Of a stretch of DNA of 64,000 nt, positions 44,770-54,246 are shown in pieces. Source of the DNA: Ancylomarina euxina. Its GTDB lineage: Bacteria; Bacteroidota; Bacteroidia; Bacteroidales; Marinifilaceae. The stretch is from assembly GCF_003863355.1 (NCBI RefSeq), contig NZ_QQWG01000001.1, positions 124,001 through 188,000 of the forward strand, in the 5' to 3' direction. The position numbers were made by a program, and so were the translations under genes. A model generated the notes under the pieces. It saw only the letters and a list, made by a program, of their open reading frames with translations, was not told the origin of the DNA and did not search any database. Each line of letters begins with the position of its first letter. Position 1 is the stretch's first letter.

Positions 44770-45381
44770 TCATGAAGTTATCTTACTATCTAATTTAAAC
44801 CCCAACTGAAGGCTTTCAAAGTCAATTTTCCTCATTGCCTTATCATCTTTTAATAAAGTTAAAAGTTGCTTATAACATATCTCTAGAATTGCTAAAAGGT
44901 TTATGAGTTCATCGAATGTGATACCTCGATCTAATATAAAAGAAAAAACAATACAAAGGTCTCGAGCAATAAAATGTGTTTTGGCTTTATTTACATAGTT
45001 CTCATATAGACTAAGATCTTTAAAACTTTCACCAACTTTGTCGCTTTTAATTCTATAAAAGGTATTGGCTAATCTGGGATGATAGCCGTAATCAATAAAA
45101 AACATGATTAAAAAGGCTTCTATTAAGTCTTCATAAAAGGATTCTAAATCTTCCAGACTAAGCTTGTAGATGTCAATATCATCAAAACCATCTTCACTAT
45201 CCGGACTAAAGCAAAAGTCCATAGCATGCATGGCCCAGAAAATAAAGGCTTTCATTTCAAGTTCATCATTCTTGAGTTTCTTAGATGCTTCAGCAGGGTA
45301 AACCGAAAACATTTTATTCCAAAGATCTTTTCTGCCGTCCAAGTAACACAAAGATTTATCTGCTTTAGTTTTATCAGTCAT
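44770..45381 (-). CDS. protein of unknown function, 203 residues
   Basis: No family recognised. The sequence is acidic and helical, with aromatic-rich stretches (FIFWAMHAMDFCFSPDSEDG, FYEDLIEAFLIMFFIDYGYH) that could be amphipathic or buried helices, and no signal peptide. It stands alone between AT-rich gaps in the accessory region; a truncated REP-like repeat lies just upstream of its start. It is probably a real gene, given its length and even codon use, but may be lineage-specific. Confidence 0.65.
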   Translation of the reverse strand: MTDKTKADKSLCYLDGRKDLWNKMFSVYPAEASKKLKNDELEMKAFIFWAMHAMDFCFSPDSEDGFDDIDIYKLSLEDLESFYEDLIEAFLIMFFIDYGYHPRLANTFYRIKSDKVGESFKDLSLYENYVNKAKTHFIARDLCIVFSFILDRGITFDELINLLAILEICYKQLLTLLKDDKAMRKIDFESLQLGFKLDSKITS

Positions 45382-45399
45382 TCTTCAAGTTTTTATACC

Positions 45400-45425
45400 G
45401 TTTAGTTTGAAAACTGATGGAGTCG
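45400..45425. repeat. truncated REP-like repeat, copy D
   Basis: TTTAGTTTGAAAACTGATGG followed by AGTC matches the middle of the composite repeat at 39881/40219, but the second arm of the palindrome is lost. It lies about 20 nt upstream of the 203-residue gene's start. Confidence 0.6.
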
Positions 45426-45639
45426 ATAATATTTAGTTAAACCAAGATGAATTTAGAAAGAAATAATATGATTAGCAAAAGATTGAGAATGATAAAAAAC
45501 TTGAGCCTTATTTTAATTAAGTCTAGCTATTTTTGCCCTAAATTTCTGTTTGCTAGGGATAATTGCCATCTTTGTAGCTGAATTATACATCAGTCTCGAT
45601 TTTAGGACTTTGATTGATGGCACAGATTAACTAAAAGAT

Positions 45640-46284
45640 ATGTTTTTAAAGAAACTAGACGAACAGCTTACGATTGCTCTTGAACAAGAGGGCTTTGAGA
45701 AGCCAACTCCTATACAAAAAAAGACAATTGGTAAGATGAAGAGTGGGCGGGATTGTCTGTTTATTGCTCCTGAGCAATCAGGCAAAACCACTGCCATTGT
45801 TATTACCGTTATTCAGCAATTGAAAGAGGCTTTAGATGATGTTCCAAGAGCATTAATCGTTGTGGAAGATAGAGCGAAAGCGGAAGCCATGAAAGAACAG
45901 TTCGACCTACTGGCTGAGCATACTGACTTACGTGTATTTGCCGTTTTTCAGGGCGAGCATATTCTTAAGCAACGCGATAGGGTTTATGCCGGTTGCGATG
46001 TGCTAATTGGGCCAGCTAAATTTCTTAACGAGCTTTATTCCAATTCGGGAATGAATTTGAATAGTTTAAGAATGTATATTATCGACGATGGACAATCTGT
46101 ATTTAAGCATGAAATAACATCTCAAATAGATCGATTAACAACGAGTACACCTGAGTCGCAACGTATTGTTTTCACCACAGAAATGAATGTTAGAATTCAG
46201 GATTATGTGGAGTATTACATGATTGCTCCTGAGATTGTTGAAATTGAAGCTGAGGATAGTGAAGAAGAGAATCAACCAGAGTAA
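45640..46284 (+). CDS. degenerate single-domain DEAD-box protein
   Basis: A 214-residue protein equal to the first RecA-like domain of a DEAD-box RNA helicase. A Q motif (GFEKPTPIQ, residues 18-26) and Walker A APEQSGKT (43-50) are intact. Motif II is IDDGQ (D149, D150, G151, Q152) instead of DEAD, and motif III SAT is replaced by FTTEM. The second RecA domain, with motifs IV-VI, is missing; an acidic tail (AEDSEEENQPE) ends the protein. It may bind ATP or RNA without helicase activity. A terminator follows, so it is not simply cut by the window or a frameshift. Confidence 0.8.
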   Translation: MFLKKLDEQLTIALEQEGFEKPTPIQKKTIGKMKSGRDCLFIAPEQSGKTTAIVITVIQQLKEALDDVPRALIVVEDRAKAEAMKEQFDLLAEHTDLRVFAVFQGEHILKQRDRVYAGCDVLIGPAKFLNELYSNSGMNLNSLRMYIIDDGQSVFKHEITSQIDRLTTSTPESQRIVFTTEMNVRIQDYVEYYMIAPEIVEIEAEDSEEENQPE

Positions 46285-46308
46285 TTCGTTTAGCTCTTGA
46301 GAAATATA

Positions 46309-46346
46309 AAAAGCCATTGTTCATTGTAGAACGATGGCTTTTGTCT
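46309..46346 (+). terminator. terminator of the DEAD-box gene
   Basis: AAAAGCCATTGTTC and GAACGATGGCTTTT form a 14-bp stem with one G-T pair, followed by TGTCTTT. The remaining gap to 46650 is AT-rich with nothing recognised. Confidence 0.75.
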
Positions 46347-46650
46347 TTATAAATTTGTGCAAAGAAAAAAACAGACTTGAGGATGAAGATAAACTTATCG
46401 TGATTAAATCTGATGGTAGAGCGAACAAAAGACCTGTCTTTCTTTTAATATATTGCATGAGTGCCTGATAAAGATTACTTTTGCTGAAAATCAGGAATTC
46501 AGCACCATTTTAACTTGTCTTATTGAGACTTGGAGTATCTGATTTATATAAATAAACTATAACAAGGTATTGATGCATTGCAAAAAAATCAAGCATACCT
46601 TTTTCCATTACATATCAAGAGTAAAATCTGATAGTTCATATTAGAAATTC

Positions 46651-47907
46651 ATGAAGCGTACAGATATAGAATTAATGGCACCAGTAGGATCGTATGAATC
46701 TTTAATGGCGGCCATACAAGGAGGAGCCAATTCCATTTACTTTGGCATTGAGCAATTAAACATGCGTGCCCGATCGTCGAATAATTTCACCAAAGATGAT
46801 CTTCGAGAAATCGTTAAGATCTGTAAGGAAAATCAAGTGAAAACATACCTGACAGTGAATACGGTCCTGTATGATAATGAGATGAATTTGATGCATGAAG
46901 TGATCGATTCGGCTAAAGAGAACGGGGTTACTGCGGTTATTGCTGCTGATGTGGCTGCAATTTTATATGCTCGTTCTATTGGGGTTGAAGTTCACATTTC
47001 AACACAGTGTAATATTACCAATATCGAGTCGGTAAAATTCTACTCTCAATTTGCTGATGTTGTTGTTTTAGCTAGGGAACTGAACCTGGATCAGGTAGCC
47101 AACATCTACCACCAAATTGTTCAGCAAGATATACGAGGTCCTAAGGGAGAATTGGTGCAAATAGAGATGTTTGCGCATGGTGCCTTATGCATGGCTGTTT
47201 CAGGTAAATGTTACTTGAGTTTACATGAAAAATCATCTTCTGCTAATAGAGGGGCTTGTATGCAAACTTGCAGAAAGGCCTATACGGTAACAGAAAAAGA
47301 ATCGGGTAACGAGCTTGAGATTGATAATCAATACATCATGTCTCCTAAGGATTTGTGTACCATTGGTTTTGTAAATAAATTGATAGATGCAGGTGTTCGT
47401 GTGCTTAAATTTGAAGGAAGAGCCCGCTCTCCGGAATATGTGAAAACGGTATTGAGTTGTTATAACGAAGCTGTAGATGCTTACCTTGATGGGAGCTATG
47501 GAGAAGAGAAGATAGCCGTTTGGAAAGAAGAATTATCCACGGTTTTCAATCGTGGTTTCTGGGATGGCTACTACATGGGACAGAAAATTGGCGAATGGAG
47601 CTCAGAGTACGGTAATCGTGCGACCAAACGTAAAATGTTGATTGGAAAAGGAACCAACTATTTCAACAAAATTAAAGTCGCTGAGTTTTTATTAGAGTCT
47701 CAGGAATTATGTGTAGGTGATAAAATTCTGATTACAGGTCCAACAACTGGGGTTGTAGAAACGACGATAGAAGAGATTCGTGTGGATTTAAAACCAGTAG
47801 AAAAGGCTGTGAAAGGCGATAGTTTTTCAATTGTTTTGGATACGGTGATTCGCCGATCAGATAAACTTTATAAGATTGTTGATGTTCATGATGATTTACG
47901 TCAATAA
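46651..47907 (+). CDS. peptidase U32 family protein (TrhP/YegQ-like)
   Basis: A 418-residue U32-family protein. The N-terminus ELMAPVGSYESLMAAIQGGA is typical, and the U32 signature is EMFAHGALCMAVSGKCYLS, then SSANRGACMQTCRKAY, with Cys residues that in related proteins hold an iron-sulfur cluster. FEGRARSPEYVKTVLSCYNEAV follows. Relatives such as TrhP hydroxylate U34 of tRNAs and RlhA modifies 23S rRNA; protease activity is doubtful. The assignment to TrhP is by overall likeness and length only. tlpA-like and DUF2797 genes follow on the same strand. Confidence 0.85.
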   Translation: MKRTDIELMAPVGSYESLMAAIQGGANSIYFGIEQLNMRARSSNNFTKDDLREIVKICKENQVKTYLTVNTVLYDNEMNLMHEVIDSAKENGVTAVIAADVAAILYARSIGVEVHISTQCNITNIESVKFYSQFADVVVLARELNLDQVANIYHQIVQQDIRGPKGELVQIEMFAHGALCMAVSGKCYLSLHEKSSSANRGACMQTCRKAYTVTEKESGNELEIDNQYIMSPKDLCTIGFVNKLIDAGVRVLKFEGRARSPEYVKTVLSCYNEAVDAYLDGSYGEEKIAVWKEELSTVFNRGFWDGYYMGQKIGEWSSEYGNRATKRKMLIGKGTNYFNKIKVAEFLLESQELCVGDKILITGPTTGVVETTIEEIRVDLKPVEKAVKGDSFSIVLDTVIRRSDKLYKIVDVHDDLRQ

Positions 47908-47950
47908 ACGGTGAGATAACCCGACCACTAAACAACTAAATAGCCGACTA

Positions 47951-48460
47951 ATGAAAAGATATTTATTACTAGTACTTGCCTTGGTTTTTACAAGCAGTTT
48001 ATGGGCTGATGAAAATGAAGGAAACCTAACTAAAAAAGGTCAACTAGCACCTGATTTTACCATTACAAGTTTGGATGGTGATCTTTTTAAGCTTTCTGAT
48101 TTGAAAGGAAAAGTCATTCTAGTTAATTTTTTTGCAACTTGGTGCGGTCCTTGTATGAAAGAGCTGCCTGAACTGGAAAAACAGTTATGGCCTCGATTTA
48201 AGAATGAGAATTTTAAGATGATTTCTATTGGACGTGAGCATACCGTAACTGAGTTGAAAAAGTTTCAATGCGCAAAGGAATTTACTTTTCCGATTGCCGC
48301 TGATCCACAACGTCATATTTATGCAAAGTACGCTGAGAAATATATTCCAAGAAATTATATCATCGACAAAGAAGGGTATATTATTTTTCAGGGAAAGGGT
48401 TTTTCACAAAAGGAGTTGGATGAGATGATGGAAATCATTGAGAAGGCTATGAAAGAATAG
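47951..48460 (+). CDS. TlpA-like exported thioredoxin-fold protein
   Basis: A 169-residue periplasmic thiol:disulfide protein. Signal peptide: MKRYLLLVLALVFTSSLWA. The redox motif WCGPC lies in FFATWCGPCMKELPELEKQ. The N-terminal GQLAPDFTITSLDGDLFKLSD and the central insertion match the AhpC/TSA-like TlpA/ResA family. A cis-Pro follows in YIPRNYIID. It is probably a reductant for cytochrome maturation or protein quality control in the periplasm; partner proteins are not evident nearby. Confidence 0.9.
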   Translation: MKRYLLLVLALVFTSSLWADENEGNLTKKGQLAPDFTITSLDGDLFKLSDLKGKVILVNFFATWCGPCMKELPELEKQLWPRFKNENFKMISIGREHTVTELKKFQCAKEFTFPIAADPQRHIYAKYAEKYIPRNYIIDKEGYIIFQGKGFSQKELDEMMEIIEKAMKE

Positions 48461-48496
48461 ATTATTAAGGGATAAGATATTGACTAATTCAATTGA

Positions 48497-49297
48497 ATGA
48501 TGCTATACAAAGGGAATATACTTAAAATGCGTACTCAACTTAAGGATGTGATTACTTATGAACTTCCTATAGGTGACGATTTTGTTGATATGAATACACT
48601 TATTGGCAAAAAGTTGACTTGGACTTATCTGCATCAAATTAATTGCGTGCATTGTGGTAAGAAAACCAAGACTTCATTCTCGCAAGGGTATTGTTATACT
48701 TGTTTTACAAGTTTGCCTCAAACCGATGCAAGTATAATGAATCCAGAGCTGGATGAATCGCACTTGGGTATTTCTCGAGACATGGAATGGTCTAAGTCGC
48801 ATTCTTTAAAACCTCACTATGTTTATTTGGCCTTTTCGAGCAATTTAAAGGTGGGAGTGACTCGGGAATCACAAATTCCAACCCGATGGATTGATCAGGG
48901 AGCTGTAGCTGCTATAAAGCTTGCTAAAACTCCTAACAGACATATAGCAGGTATTATCGAGGTGGCATTGAAAGAACATTTTGCTGATAAAACCAATTGG
49001 AAAGCCATGCTAAAAAACGAAGGAGAACTAAGCGTTGATCTAAAGCTTGAAAAGGGAAGAGCGATAGAATTACTACATCCTGAATTACAACAATATGTTT
49101 GTGCTGAAGATGAGGCTTATGAACTAAACTATCCCGTAGAGCAATATCCCCAAAAAATTACAAGTTTCAGCTTTGATAAAGTAGAGACTTATGAGGGAAC
49201 TTTAAAAGGGATAAAAGGGCAATATCTTATATTTGATGAGGGGAAAGTTATAAATATTCGAAAACACAATGGATATTTTGTTGAATTGAAAGTATAA
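48497..49297 (+). CDS. DUF2797 protein with zinc-ribbon-like cysteines
   Basis: A 266-residue DUF2797 protein. Four cysteines form a probable zinc site: CVHCGKKTKTSFSQGYCYTC (C-x2-C and C-x2-C). The following HYVYLAFSSNLKVGVTRESQIPTRWIDQGA resembles the GIY-YIG-like part of the family (partial quote: YVYLAF, KVGVTR). The function is not established. The gene lies 36 nt after the tlpA-like gene and may be co-transcribed with it. Confidence 0.85.
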   Translation: MMLYKGNILKMRTQLKDVITYELPIGDDFVDMNTLIGKKLTWTYLHQINCVHCGKKTKTSFSQGYCYTCFTSLPQTDASIMNPELDESHLGISRDMEWSKSHSLKPHYVYLAFSSNLKVGVTRESQIPTRWIDQGAVAAIKLAKTPNRHIAGIIEVALKEHFADKTNWKAMLKNEGELSVDLKLEKGRAIELLHPELQQYVCAEDEAYELNYPVEQYPQKITSFSFDKVETYEGTLKGIKGQYLIFDEGKVINIRKHNGYFVELKV

Positions 49298-49426
49298 TAG
49301 GAAAATATGGAAGAAATTGTAGGCAAAAAGACCAAATTTCTTAATACATTTGTATTGAATGTTTTATATTTCAACAAAACAAAACACAATAAATATCCTT
49401 TACTAATCGTAAAATTCTGAAGTGAA

Positions 49427-50443
49427 ATGGAAAATATAAACTGGAAAGAATTTGGTTTTGGTTATACTAAAACTGATTACAATGTGCGTTGTCACTACCG
49501 TGATGGAAAATGGGGAGAATTAGAAGTATCTTCATCTGATCAAGTAAATGTACACATTGCTGCTACAGGTTTACATTACGGACAGCAAGCATTCGAAGGT
49601 TTAAAAGCATTTAAAGGTCCTGATGGAAAAGTAAGAGTATTCCGTATCGATGAGAATGGAAAGCGTCTACAAAGTTCATCTAACGGTATCATGATGGCTG
49701 AAATGCCATTGGAATTGTTCGAAGAGGCTGTTATTAAAGCAATCAAATTGAACGAAAGATGGGTTCCTCCATATGAGTCAGGAGCTTCTCTTTATATTCG
49801 TCCTGTTCTTTTCGGAAATGGAGCACAAGTTGGTGTTAGTCCAGCTAAGGAGTATACTTTTGCAGTATTTGTAATGCCAGTAGGTCCTTATTTCAAAGAA
49901 GGTTTCAAACCAACTGACTATGTTATTTACCGCGAATACGATCGCGCTGCTCCTCAGGGAACAGGTACAATTAAAGTAGGTGGTAACTATGCTTCATCAT
50001 TAAGAGGTGGAACACGTGCACATGATGAGGGATATTCTGCAGTACTTTTCTTAGATGCTAAGGAAAAGAAATATATCGATGAGTGTGGACCTGCTAACTT
50101 CTTCGGAATTAAGAACAATACTTATGTAACGCCTAAGTCAAACTCAATTTTGCCTTCTATTACAAACAAAAGTTTGTGTCAGATTGCAGAAGATTTGGGA
50201 ATGACTGTTGAGCGTAGACCCATTACAGTTGAAGAATTAGCTGGTTTTACTGAAGCGGGTGCTTGTGGTACTGCTGCTGTTATTTCTCCAATCCGTAAGA
50301 TTGTTGATGCTGATAATAAGGTTGACTATTTCTTTGGTGATGAGGCTGGTGAGACTAGTTTCAAATTATACGAAACATTGCGTGGAATTCAGTACGGAAC
50401 TATTGAAGACAAGCATAACTGGAATACAATCATCGAATTTTAA
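49427..50443 (+). CDS. ilvE: branched-chain amino acid aminotransferase
   Basis: A 338-residue class IV PLP aminotransferase that interconverts Leu, Ile and Val with their keto acids. The larger type II form is shown by length and motifs: HYGQQAFEGLKAF, RPVLFGNGAQVGVSPAKEY, the PLP Lys in TIKVGGNYASSLRG, and DECGPANFFGIK. GACGTAAVISPIRKI holds the PLP phosphate-binding turn. It can feed either synthesis or branched-chain amino acid fermentation. A terminator shared with the convergent hydrolase gene follows. Confidence 0.95.
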   Translation: MENINWKEFGFGYTKTDYNVRCHYRDGKWGELEVSSSDQVNVHIAATGLHYGQQAFEGLKAFKGPDGKVRVFRIDENGKRLQSSSNGIMMAEMPLELFEEAVIKAIKLNERWVPPYESGASLYIRPVLFGNGAQVGVSPAKEYTFAVFVMPVGPYFKEGFKPTDYVIYREYDRAAPQGTGTIKVGGNYASSLRGGTRAHDEGYSAVLFLDAKEKKYIDECGPANFFGIKNNTYVTPKSNSILPSITNKSLCQIAEDLGMTVERRPITVEELAGFTEAGACGTAAVISPIRKIVDADNKVDYFFGDEAGETSFKLYETLRGIQYGTIEDKHNWNTIIEF

Positions 50444-50469
50444 TCAATTCGATATGAGATAAATTAGGA

Positions 50470-50500
50470 GAGGGAGTTCATTTTGAACTCCCTCTTTTTT
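50470..50500. terminator. terminator between ilvE and the convergent lipoprotein gene
   Basis: GAGGGAGTTCA and TGAACTCCCTC are perfect 11-nt arms with a 3-nt loop, followed by T6. It lies 26 nt after ilvE. Confidence 0.9.
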
Positions 50501-51281
50501 ATTTTAGCTGTTTAAGGAATAGCGCGACGGCTATCCAATATTCTTCACCTCCATTTTGATTGATCCAAAGGGCTCGGGAACCATGGTGTCCAGCACCTTC
50601 GGGTATAAATAGAACCTGATTATGCAATAATTCATGTTTGCTAAGTAATTGAATGACACCTTCTGCTTCACTTTTTGAACTTGTAAGAAACATGGGCTTC
50701 TTGAATTCACTTAGAACATCAACAAGGCTACCTTTTTTATCAGCCATATAATCTCCAGGGCTAAATGAAAGCACAGTACTGACTTCAATCATATCAGCAG
50801 CCAAATACAAAGCTAATGTTGAAGAGTAAGAACTTCCCCAAAGAATAATTTTTGAGTTGAATTTATTTGATAAGTATAGAATGGAAGCTCTAATATCAGG
50901 TTCTGCATCGAGGTAATTAACGCCTTTATTGTACTTTTTTGCCCTGAGGTAGGTTAGGTTTTGTTTATCACCAATTGGTCCACCAGAACGTTGATCAATG
51001 GCCATACAATTATAACCCATCTTATTTAGGCGCTCAGCAATGCCGGCATATTCAAATTTATTAAATCGAGCTTGATGGCAAAGTAAAATAACGGGAGAGC
51101 TGTCATCAATTTGATAGAGATGCGCTGAAATTTTAAGAGAATCAAGTGAATTGAATTCCACAAGTTTCGGGCAGTCTTTCTCTTTTTCGGGGCAGTTATG
51201 CTTTGTTTGTTCTTCGGATTTTGAAGAACAAGAAATGTTCAATATAAAGCAGGTCAAGAGTACTGATATTAATCGAATCAT
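50499..51281 (-). CDS. alpha/beta-hydrolase lipoprotein
   Basis: A 260-residue alpha/beta-hydrolase fold protein with a lipoprotein signal (MIRLISVLLTCFILNISC, lipobox N-I-S-C). The nucleophile elbow is WGSSYSS (G-x-S-x-S type), with ILLCHQARFNKFEYAG as the oxyanion region and GAGHHGSRA supplying the catalytic His; the Asp may be in FSPGDY or nearby. It resembles dienelactone-hydrolase/peptidase-like proteins; the substrate is unknown. Located in the periplasm, on either membrane. It is a single gene. Confidence 0.82.
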   Translation of the reverse strand: MIRLISVLLTCFILNISCSSKSEEQTKHNCPEKEKDCPKLVEFNSLDSLKISAHLYQIDDSSPVILLCHQARFNKFEYAGIAERLNKMGYNCMAIDQRSGGPIGDKQNLTYLRAKKYNKGVNYLDAEPDIRASILYLSNKFNSKIILWGSSYSSTLALYLAADMIEVSTVLSFSPGDYMADKKGSLVDVLSEFKKPMFLTSSKSEAEGVIQLLSKHELLHNQVLFIPEGAGHHGSRALWINQNGGEEYWIAVALFLKQLK

Positions 51282-51429
51282 GAGGGATTATTTTAGGATA
51301 AATATGATATACTTATAGTCCTTAATTTTCTCAAATCAATCAATAAGGGAAATGTGATGGGTCCAGTTGTTTCAATTTAGATATTGAGTTTTTCCCATTT
51401 ACATCATACTTTAATAGTAGAACAAATTA

Positions 51430-52779
51430 TCAAACCATCTCAACATCCTTCAACAGCACATTTCCACTTTGTTGTTCAAAATTTATCTTGTACTCATTTA
51501 TTAGATGAGTTAAGGTATTAAAAACCCTACCTTTTTTTACAGGAATGTCATCTGAGCCGTATTCTTCCAATGAATTAATCACCCTATTTAAGCTCATGAC
51601 CGAAATGTCAAAGGCCGGTGCATAGGCCGTTTCTTTATCTCTATCTGTGATTAATTCTGAAATCAGACCACAATTTACTAAATTAAATAATATTTCCCGT
51701 GTTAAACGGATAGGTAATTCTAATTCTTGAGAAATATCTTTAGATCGATATGGTCTATTGTCTTGATTGAAGTTATGTACGATCTTATGAACAACAATTA
51801 AGTTAAGCAACCTTCGGAAGCTATAGGATATTTGAGTTGATTCTGCTTCAAATTCATAGCTTTCAACATTCTGCTCAGCGAAGGAAATTTCAGCCCCAAA
51901 GAGCACGACAAGCCAACTGAGTTGTAACCACATAAGGAATAAGGGGAGAGCGGCAAAACTACCATAAACAGCATTGTATGAGGTGACGCTTCCTTGAAAT
52001 TCAATATAAACAATTTGAAGAATTTGGTAAATTGTACCTGCTATAACACCCGCTAACATGCCAGACTTGAAACTAACCCGGGTATTGGGCATAAACACAT
52101 ATATAATTGTGAAAAGTACCCAAACAAGAATGTAAGGAATCAAGTTAATTAGGAAAAATAATAAAGGTCCGACCATTTCAAAAATGGTATTTCCATCAAT
52201 AATGCCACTGACCTTAGATTTGATAAAAACAGTTACAGCACTGGACCCTATAAGTAGAATAGGTCCAAAAATCATAATAGATGTATAGTCTGAGAATTTA
52301 CGGCCCCAACTACGCCCTTTTTTTATTTGCCAGACATCGTTAAAAGCCTCTTCAATATTACTGAGTACTTTTATTACAGCCCAAAAAAGAATAATAAAAC
52401 CTAGCCCTGCTATAAGTGTGCCTTTGGTATTTTCGAGCATTTTATTTGCAAATTGAATCAACCAAGTAAGAACTTCTTCTTGCCCAGATAAGCTTTTGGT
52501 CAATTCTTTTTCCAGAAGCTTATCCATTCCAAAGCCTTTGGCAATCCCAAAAAACATAGCTAAAACAGGAACAACCGATAAAAGAGAATAAAAGGTGAGA
52601 GCAGAAGCTCTCAACTGACATTTATCTTCATAAAACCCTTTTATGGCTAAAAGATAGATACGAAGTTGTCTCATTAGGAAATAACGAGGGCCTGATAAAT
52701 CTTTTAATCGCATACTCCAAACACCCTGACTAAGGAAGTTCATGATGTTATTGAAGTGAGTTATAATTTTGGTGATCAT
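51430..52779 (-). CDS. YihY/BrkB family inner-membrane protein
   Basis: A 449-residue protein. The N-terminal two thirds carry about six transmembrane helices with the YihY/BrkB marks QLRASALTFYSLLSVVPVLAM, WAVIKVLSNIEEAFNDVW, YVFMPNTRV and SYNAVYGSFAALPLFLMWLQLSW (partial quotes). The C-terminal 140 residues are soluble and look like a winged helix (RSKDISQELELPIRLTREIL, then LVNCGLISE). The function is uncertain; members were once called RNase BN by mistake. The 51282-51429 gap upstream of the neighbour holds nothing recognisable. Confidence 0.9.
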   Translation of the reverse strand: MITKIITHFNNIMNFLSQGVWSMRLKDLSGPRYFLMRQLRIYLLAIKGFYEDKCQLRASALTFYSLLSVVPVLAMFFGIAKGFGMDKLLEKELTKSLSGQEEVLTWLIQFANKMLENTKGTLIAGLGFIILFWAVIKVLSNIEEAFNDVWQIKKGRSWGRKFSDYTSIMIFGPILLIGSSAVTVFIKSKVSGIIDGNTIFEMVGPLLFFLINLIPYILVWVLFTIIYVFMPNTRVSFKSGMLAGVIAGTIYQILQIVYIEFQGSVTSYNAVYGSFAALPLFLMWLQLSWLVVLFGAEISFAEQNVESYEFEAESTQISYSFRRLLNLIVVHKIVHNFNQDNRPYRSKDISQELELPIRLTREILFNLVNCGLISELITDRDKETAYAPAFDISVMSLNRVINSLEEYGSDDIPVKKGRVFNTLTHLINEYKINFEQQSGNVLLKDVEMV

Positions 52780-52830
52780 TTTACTGATGTTATAGATAAC
52801 AATTGCTTATTGCTATGTAAAGCTACAAAA

Positions 52831-54195
52831 TTAGATTGCTTTAGAAAACATATTAGTATTGCCAGATTTGGCATTTCTCAATCTATTATCAAAGAGTTTG
52901 CAAATGTTTCTTAAGAAAGTCATCCCTAAGTCAGATACTTCCAACTTATTAGAATCGAAACTTAAGATACCTTCTTCTGCCATAATTTGGAGTTCTTTCT
53001 TAATTGTTTCAGGCATATATGGCTTTAGTTCATCAGAAAAAACAAGTTCTCTTCTACAGGAGATATCCAAAATGGCTTTTTTAACTTGTAAGTCTTCATC
53101 CGTTAGATAGCAAGCCTTAACCAAATCCAGCTCTCCTTTTTCAGAAGCAGTTTTATATAAGTGTATTTCTTTAGGATTTTGAGCGTAAGCATATTTCGCA
53201 TCAGAAATAGATGAAGCGCCTAAACCAATTAATAGTTCTGTATGAGATGTGTTGTATCCCATAAAGTTTCTGTGTAATCGCTTTTCAATTTTGGCTTGAT
53301 ATAAATTATCGTGAGGCAATGAGAAATGATCCATTCCCACGTCATCATAACCAAGTTCAGCAAGTTTTGTTTTACCTAATTCGTAAAGAGCTCTTTTGCC
53401 AGAACTATCTGGAATATCTTCTTCGGTAAATAAGCGCTGTCCCTTACTTTTCCATGGTACATGAGCGTATGAATAGTAGGCAATTCTGTCTGGCTTCAGT
53501 TCAGAAACTTTATCAAAAGTGTCTCTTATTGAGCTGATTTCTTGCTTTGGTAAACCATAAATTAAATCGTAATTCACAGAGTGATAGCCAATTTCACGAG
53601 CAATTTCAGTTACCTCTTTTACTGTTTCGTAAGTTTGAAGTCGGTTAATAACTCTTTGGACTTCAGGGTCGAAATCTTGTACTCCAAAACTCACTCTACG
53701 GAAACCAACCTCGAAAAGAGCTTCCATGTGTTCACGTGTTGTATTGTTTGGATGACCTTCGAAACTAAATTCATGCTCGGGATGTAAATCAGCACTAGAC
53801 TTAATTCCGTTGATTAATCTTTTCAGGTTTTCTGGACTAAAAAAAGTTGGTGTTCCTCCACCTAGATGGAGTTCTCTTAAGATCGGTTTTTCGTCGAACT
53901 GCTCCAGATAGATGTTCCACTCTTGAAGGAGAGCATCAATATAGGAATCTTCAACACAATGATCGCGAGTAATTACTTTAGTACAGGCACAATACGTGCA
54001 TAAACGTTCACAATAAGGGAGGTGAATATAGATACTAATTCCTTTAGTTTGATTCGATTCGTTAAAACAACGTTTCACTAACTGGAACCATTTATCAACA
54101 TCGGGCGTATCATCTCCCCAAAACGGAACAGTTGGGTAACTAGTGTATCTGGGAACTGGAACGTTGTATTTATCTATTAATGCTTCTCTATCCAT
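52831..54195 (-). CDS. hemN: oxygen-independent coproporphyrinogen III oxidase
   Basis: A 454-residue radical-SAM HemN that decarboxylates coproporphyrinogen III to protoporphyrinogen IX without oxygen. The cluster cysteines are C62, C66 and C69, with the extra C71 typical of true HemN (YCERLCTYCACTKV). GGGTPTFFSPENL, RVSFGVQDFDPEVQRVINR and the NYDLIYGLPKQ motif follow. The presence of C71 and the length favour genuine HemN over HemW. It suits an anaerobic or facultative lifestyle. CAAAGATA at 54239 is a likely minus-strand -7 element. Confidence 0.94.
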   Translation of the reverse strand: MDREALIDKYNVPVPRYTSYPTVPFWGDDTPDVDKWFQLVKRCFNESNQTKGISIYIHLPYCERLCTYCACTKVITRDHCVEDSYIDALLQEWNIYLEQFDEKPILRELHLGGGTPTFFSPENLKRLINGIKSSADLHPEHEFSFEGHPNNTTREHMEALFEVGFRRVSFGVQDFDPEVQRVINRLQTYETVKEVTEIAREIGYHSVNYDLIYGLPKQEISSIRDTFDKVSELKPDRIAYYSYAHVPWKSKGQRLFTEEDIPDSSGKRALYELGKTKLAELGYDDVGMDHFSLPHDNLYQAKIEKRLHRNFMGYNTSHTELLIGLGASSISDAKYAYAQNPKEIHLYKTASEKGELDLVKACYLTDEDLQVKKAILDISCRRELVFSDELKPYMPETIKKELQIMAEEGILSFDSNKLEVSDLGMTFLRNICKLFDNRLRNAKSGNTNMFSKAI

Positions 54196-54238
54196 AATAT
54201 TGTGACTTGACTGTTAGCAAATTCATTACTGATTGATA

Positions 54239-54246
54239 CAAAGATA
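54239..54246 (-). promoter_or_regulatory. possible hemN -7 element
   Basis: On the minus strand this is TATCTTTG, matching TAnnTTTG, 43 nt before the hemN start. A -33 TTTG at the ideal distance was not found. Confidence 0.4.
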
